Assembly: GCA_030602865.1 (NCBI GenBank) | Contig: JAUVYX010000021.1 | Coordinates: forward strand, 1-9,078 | Source of the DNA: Dehalococcoidia bacterium | Lineage (GTDB): Bacteria > Chloroflexota > Dehalococcoidia > GIF9 > AB-539-J10 | Reading direction: 5' to 3' | Length of the DNA: 9,078 nt | Made by a program: the position numbers and the translations under genes | Shown: positions 5,441 to 9,078 of the stretch, piece by piece | How positions within the stretch are numbered: position 1 is the stretch's first letter | How the letters are laid out: every line of letters begins with the position of its first letter | Notes under the pieces: generated by a model | Databases searched by the model: none | Told to the model about the DNA's origin: nothing | What the model saw: only the letters and a program-made list of their open reading frames with translations

Positions 5441-6859
5441 ATGTATTATCCATCATTAGAAGAAGTTATCAAGCTCAAGGAACAGGGCAACCTTGTGCCG
5501 ATTTACCGCGAAATCAAGGCCGACCTGGAAACACCTGTATCAGCTTTCCTGAAGGTAGCCCGAGGAAACTACTCCTTTCTGCTGGAGAGTGTTGAGCGAG
5601 GGGAGCAGCTCGGGCGATATAGTTTCATTGGCACCGAGCCGTCGCTTATCCTGAGAGCAGGAGAGGGTTCCACTATTGACCCCTTACTGCTCGTCGAGAG
5701 AGAGTTCAGCCGATTCAAACCAGTTAACATTGCAGGACTACCCCGGTTTCATGGTGGAATGGTGGGATACTTAGGCTATGAAGTATCCCGTTATTTCGAG
5801 AAGCTTCCCTGTGCTGCTCATGATGCACTGGAGCTTCCTGAGTCCGTGTTAATGCTGGCCGATACCATTCTCGCTTTTGACCACGTTACTCACAAAATTA
5901 AAATCATCTCCCATATCCATTTGAATGGCGATACCGAGGTTCAATACAACCAGGCGGTCCAGAAGATTGAGCGACTTGTGGACAGGCTCAGGCAGCCTCT
6001 TTACCCCGATGATTCATCAGAAAACCCGAGTAGTCCAGTAGAGTTTTCATCAAATTTCTCGAAAGAGGATTTTGAAATCGGAGTATCCAAAGCCAAAGAG
6101 CATATTTATGCAGGTGATGTCATCCAGGTTGTTCTATCACAGCGGCTGTCTCAAGCTACTAACGCCAGCCCCTTCTCAATATATCGCTCACTACGCTGTG
6201 TTAATCCGTCTCCCTACATGTATTACCTTCAGCTTGGTGATTTTCATATTGTTGGAGCTTCCCCTGAACTGCTTGTACGTGTAGAGGACGGCATAGTGTC
6301 CACCCATCCCATCGCCGGCACACGGCCTCGCGGCAAGACGGCAGCGCAAGACTTAACCATGGAAAAAGAACTTAAAACCGATGAAAAAGAAAGAGCCGAG
6401 CATATTATGCTTGTAGACTTGGGGCGTAACGACATTGGACGAGTCAGCGAGCCTGGGACAGTTGAGGTCACTCAGCTTATGGACGTAGAGCGCTATTCTC
6501 ATGTAATGCACCTGGTCTCGCATGTCCAGGGCAGCTTAAGAGAAGATGTCTCATCGTTTGACGCACTACGCGCCTGCTTCCCAGCGGGTACCGTTTCTGG
6601 TGCCCCCAAGATAAGAGCTATGGAGATTATTGCCGAACTGGAAACAGATAAAAGAGGACCATACGCTGGAGCGGTAGGCTACTTCGACTTCTCGGGAAAC
6701 CTGGATACTGCAATCACCATTCGTACCATCGTAATTAAAGATGGCATTGCCTATATCCAGGCAGGAGGAGGCATAGTAGCTGATAGCATCCCTGAGCGGG
6801 AATATGAAGAAAGCCTGAGTAAAGCCATGGCATTACTAACTGCTATTTCCCAGGCGTAG
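5441..6859 (+). CDS. trpE: Anthranilate synthase component I
   Basis: Converts chorismate plus ammonia (delivered by TrpG) to anthranilate, the first committed step of tryptophan synthesis; cytoplasmic. At 472 residues it has normal length. Visible motifs: NYSFLLES (43-50), the region of the tryptophan feedback site; DVIQVVLSQR (226-235); PSPYMYYL (256-263); PIAGTRPRG (290-298); LVDLGRND (324-331); HLVSHVQG (357-364); FPAGTVSGAPK (380-390); and GGGIVADS (442-449), together the chorismate-binding domain with its Mg-binding glutamates. The frame is open to 5402, but ATG 5441 is chosen because GGAG lies seven bases before it and the upstream codons fall within the terminator. The intact LLES motif predicts feedback inhibition by tryptophan in addition to T-box control. 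The protein contains no tryptophan residue at all. trpG follows after 11 bases. Confidence 0.97.
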   Translation: MYYPSLEEVIKLKEQGNLVPIYREIKADLETPVSAFLKVARGNYSFLLESVERGEQLGRYSFIGTEPSLILRAGEGSTIDPLLLVEREFSRFKPVNIAGLPRFHGGMVGYLGYEVSRYFEKLPCAAHDALELPESVLMLADTILAFDHVTHKIKIISHIHLNGDTEVQYNQAVQKIERLVDRLRQPLYPDDSSENPSSPVEFSSNFSKEDFEIGVSKAKEHIYAGDVIQVVLSQRLSQATNASPFSIYRSLRCVNPSPYMYYLQLGDFHIVGASPELLVRVEDGIVSTHPIAGTRPRGKTAAQDLTMEKELKTDEKERAEHIMLVDLGRNDIGRVSEPGTVEVTQLMDVERYSHVMHLVSHVQGSLREDVSSFDALRACFPAGTVSGAPKIRAMEIIAELETDKRGPYAGAVGYFDFSGNLDTAITIRTIVIKDGIAYIQAGGGIVADSIPEREYEESLSKAMALLTAISQA

Positions 6860-6870
6860 GAGAGAAAATA

Positions 6871-7452
6871 ATGTTATTACTGATAGATAATTACGACAGC
6901 TTCACCTACAACCTTTTCCAGTATCTGAGTGAACTGGGAGAGGAAGTAAAGGTGATTAGAAACGACAAGATTACTATCGAGGAGATCGAGAAACTCTCCC
7001 CCGAGCGTATTGCCATCTCTCCGGGGCCAGGCACTCCGGACAAGGCTGGTATCTCAAATGAGGTCATCCAGCACTTCGGAGCACGCCTCCCTGTACTGGG
7101 AGTATGCCTCGGACATCAGTGCATCGGCTATTCCTACGGGGGAAAGATTGATCATGCCGGGGAAATCAAACACGGCAAGTTATCAGACATCCACCACGAT
7201 GGAAAAGGTATTTTCGCTGGGTTACCCAATCCTTTCTCTGCTATTCGCTATCACTCACTGGCAGTAATGCGTGACAGCTTGCCTGACTGCCTCGAAGTAA
7301 GCGCATGGACCTCTAATGGAATACTCATGGGGGTTCGACACCGCCAGTTCTATGTAGAGGGAATCCAGTTCCATCCTGAATCAATAATGACCACGGTTGG
7401 GAAAGACTTACTGAGTAACTTTCTAAAACGGAGGAAAGAAAATGATTCGTGA
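6871..7452 (+). CDS. trpG: Anthranilate synthase component II (glutamine amidotransferase)
   Basis: A class I glutamine amidotransferase that hydrolyses glutamine and channels ammonia to TrpE. It has 193 residues, the usual length for a stand-alone TrpG. It opens with LLLIDNYDSFTYNLFQYL; the oxyanion motif is SPGPGTP (50-56), the nucleophile is Cys79 in GVCLGHQ (77-83), and His168 and Glu170 in FHPES complete the triad. The ATG is preceded by AGGAGAG, which overlaps the trpE stop codon, so translation of the pair is probably linked and yields balanced subunits. Its 3' end overlaps trpD by 11 bases. TrpG and the folate enzyme PabA are close relatives and one protein may serve both pathways; the trp operon context supports TrpG. 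Confidence 0.96.
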   Translation: MLLLIDNYDSFTYNLFQYLSELGEEVKVIRNDKITIEEIEKLSPERIAISPGPGTPDKAGISNEVIQHFGARLPVLGVCLGHQCIGYSYGGKIDHAGEIKHGKLSDIHHDGKGIFAGLPNPFSAIRYHSLAVMRDSLPDCLEVSAWTSNGILMGVRHRQFYVEGIQFHPESIMTTVGKDLLSNFLKRRKENDS

Positions 7453-8464
7453 AGCTATTGAATCCCTGGTTCAGGGACGCTCCCTTGCCTTTGAAGAAGC
7501 TGCAATGGTTATGGAGGAGATAATGAGCGGAGAGGCAACAAGTGCCCAATTTGCTGCCTTCACAACTGCTCTAAGAATCAAAGGGGAAACCGTTGACGAA
7601 ATCACCGGCTTAGCCAGTGTTATGCGAGATAAAGCAATCACCGTCCCTGTTACTCCTCCGGTAATTGACACTTGCGGCACAGGCGGCGATGGACTATCCA
7701 GCTTTAATATCTCCACAGCAGCTGCCTTTGTTGCAGCCGGCGCCGGAATCAAGGTAGCCAAGCATGGTAACCGGGCGATGAGCAGCCGTTGTGGTAGCGC
7801 AGATACACTGGAAGCACTGGGAGTTAATATCAACCTTGGAGCTGAAGCGGTATCTCGTTGTATAGAGAGCGTGGGAATTGGTTTTATGTTCGCTCCGGTA
7901 TTTCATCCTTCGATGAAATATGCCTCTACCCCTCGCCGTGAAATTGGAATCCGCACGGTATTCAATATCCTTGGCCCTCTCTCTAATCCTGCAAGAGCAG
8001 AATACCAGGTTATTGGTGTTCCAAACATGGAAACAGGCAATAAACTTGCACAGGCACTTTACCGGTTAGGCACAAAGCACTCCCTGGTGCTGCATGGTAT
8101 AGATGGCATGGATGAAATCACCATCAGCGGAAAATCATTCGTGTGGGATATCAACGAACAACGTGCTTCGCCACCCTATGAAATCTGCCCCGATGATTTT
8201 AGTATCGAGACAGCAAGCATCAACGATATTAAAGGAGGAACCCCCGGCGAAAACGCAGAGATGCTCCGCAGCGTCCTGAACGGACGAAAGGGGCCAAAAA
8301 GAAATGTGGTAATTATGAATGCGGCTGCAGCGCTGGTCGCCAGTAATATGGCAAAAGATTTCACGACAGGTATCCGTATGGCCGGAGAGGCAATAGATAG
8401 CGGTCGTGCTCTGGGCAAAATGGAGGATTTGATTAAACTTAGCCAAAAACTGGCCCGGGATTAA
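7442..8464 (+). CDS. trpD: Anthranilate phosphoribosyltransferase
   Basis: Transfers phosphoribose from PRPP to anthranilate, the second step of the pathway; cytoplasmic, usually a homodimer. It has 340 residues, full length. The glycine-rich PRPP loop is CGTGGDG (78-84), followed by NIST (89-92), KHGNR (107-111), HPSMKY (155-160), the anthranilate-contacting arginine region PRREIG (164-169), NILGPL (175-180), and the Mg-binding acidic pair DE (224-225). ATG 7442 has a strong GGAGG seven bases upstream, lying inside the end of trpG, so the genes are translationally linked. It is not fused to trpG, unlike in enterobacteria. The sequence shows no break or missing catalytic residue. Confidence 0.97.
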   Translation: MIREAIESLVQGRSLAFEEAAMVMEEIMSGEATSAQFAAFTTALRIKGETVDEITGLASVMRDKAITVPVTPPVIDTCGTGGDGLSSFNISTAAAFVAAGAGIKVAKHGNRAMSSRCGSADTLEALGVNINLGAEAVSRCIESVGIGFMFAPVFHPSMKYASTPRREIGIRTVFNILGPLSNPARAEYQVIGVPNMETGNKLAQALYRLGTKHSLVLHGIDGMDEITISGKSFVWDINEQRASPPYEICPDDFSIETASINDIKGGTPGENAEMLRSVLNGRKGPKRNVVIMNAAAALVASNMAKDFTTGIRMAGEAIDSGRALGKMEDLIKLSQKLARD

Positions 8465-8477
8465 CCATGGAATGACA

Positions 8478-9078
8478 ATGCTGAAAAATATCATCGCTGA
8501 TAAGAAAAAGGAACTCGAGCAGAAAAAGAAAGATATGCCTCTGTCTTTATTAAAAGACCGCATCAACAACTGTGATGTGGTACGAGATTTCAGTTGTGCT
8601 CTCAAGGCTAATCACCTCCAACTTATCACCGAAGTAAAACGTGCCTCTCCTTCCAAGGGTATATTTTTACCTGAATATAACCCGGTTCAGATAGCCAGAG
8701 AGTATGCTAATGGAGGTGCCGCTGCTATTTCGGTTCTCACCGAGAAAAAGTACTTCAGAGGCAGTATTGAGCATCTCTCTGCAATTAAAAGGGAGCTTTC
8801 TCTTCCCCTGCTAAGAAAGGATTTCATTTTTGACCCCTACCAGGTGTACGAATCCCGGGCATACGGTGCTGATGCACTGCTGCTGATAGCAGCCGTATTG
8901 AACCTTGAACAACTCAAAGAGCTTCTCTTCTTGAGCCATAGCCTCGAATTGAAATGCCTTGTCGAGGTTCACAACGAAGCTGAGATAGAACTGATACTCC
9001 CTGTCGATGAAATAGAAATCATCGGTATCAACAACCGTGATCTGAGCACCTTTAACGTCAACATCGACACAACTAGAC
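8478..9078 (+). CDS. trpC: Indole-3-glycerol phosphate synthase, N-terminal part (3' truncated)
   Basis: Closes the pyrrole ring of carboxyphenylaminodeoxyribulose phosphate to give indole-3-glycerol phosphate; cytoplasmic TIM barrel. Two hundred codons are present, then the window ends; the family is about 260. Translated directly, the frame is unbroken. Catalytic and binding residues seen: Glu52 and Lys54 in TEVKRASPSKG (51-61), with the phosphate-site SPSKG; the general acid Lys114 in LRKDFIFDPYQVYESRAYGA; Glu163 in CLVEVHNEAE; Asn185 and Arg187 in IIGINNRDLSTFNV. It starts 13 bases after trpD. An in-frame ATG at 8472 (Met-Thr-Met) is an alternative; only a weak GGA precedes 8478, so the start is uncertain by two codons. 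No trpF fusion can be seen within the window. Confidence 0.95.
   Translation, partial: MLKNIIADKKKELEQKKKDMPLSLLKDRINNCDVVRDFSCALKANHLQLITEVKRASPSKGIFLPEYNPVQIAREYANGGAAAISVLTEKKYFRGSIEHLSAIKRELSLPLLRKDFIFDPYQVYESRAYGADALLLIAAVLNLEQLKELLFLSHSLELKCLVEVHNEAEIELILPVDEIEIIGINNRDLSTFNVNIDTTR

Noticed and set aside
6072..8605. Several open frames of 70-156 codons antisense or out of frame within trpE, trpG and trpD
   Set aside because: They lie wholly or largely within well-supported genes, have no start signals and no protein-like features.
1..9078. CRISPR array, tRNA or rRNA gene, transposase or recombinase
   Set aside because: I saw no regularly spaced repeats, no cloverleaf, and no DDE, HUH or integrase motif in any frame.

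Overview
The window is bacterial chromosomal DNA of roughly balanced GC. Genes have ordinary Shine-Dalgarno sites (GGAGG/GGGAGG type), and a T-box riboswitch stands in front of a tryptophan operon. A T-box-controlled trp operon with separate trpE, trpG, trpD and trpC genes fits Gram-positive lineages and Chloroflexota. My best guess is a Chloroflexota (Dehalococcoidia-like) bacterium, but that is an inference from style and not from a diagnostic marker.

Left part (1-1821, + strand): the C-terminal half of an M20-family metallopeptidase/deacylase runs off the left edge. It is joined by a one-base TGATG overlap to a complete 12-helix major facilitator transporter. The two look like a coupled uptake-and-hydrolysis pair whose substrate cannot be read from sequence.

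Middle part (about 1830-4740): a run of small, mostly unrecognisable genes, all on the - strand and widely spaced. They are a four-helix membrane protein bracketed by 12-bp direct repeats, a GNAT acetyltransferase, a 213-aa charged protein with AGA/AGG-biased arginine codons preceded by a possible 17-aa leader ORF, and a 107-aa orphan. Two of these carry an extended -10 promoter (TGnTATAAT) of their own. This section looks like accessory DNA lying between two ordinary metabolic blocks.

Junction (about 4740-5150): AT-rich DNA with a perfect 9-bp inverted repeat, a small ORF that appears frameshifted at an A4 run and would otherwise begin with an export-signal-like N-terminus, and a strong promoter (TTGACA, 16 bp, TGCTATTAT).

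Right part (5155-9078, + strand): a complete tryptophan T-box leader (specifier UGG, UGGC acceptor-binding bulge, mutually exclusive antiterminator and terminator) followed by trpE-trpG-trpD-trpC. trpC is cut by the right edge. TrpE and TrpG form anthranilate synthase, TrpD adds the phosphoribosyl group, and TrpC closes the indole ring. Transcription should be turned up when uncharged tRNA-Trp accumulates. I see no evidence of a wholly new defence or mobile system. The most uncertain and most interesting material is the orphan section at 1890-5150.
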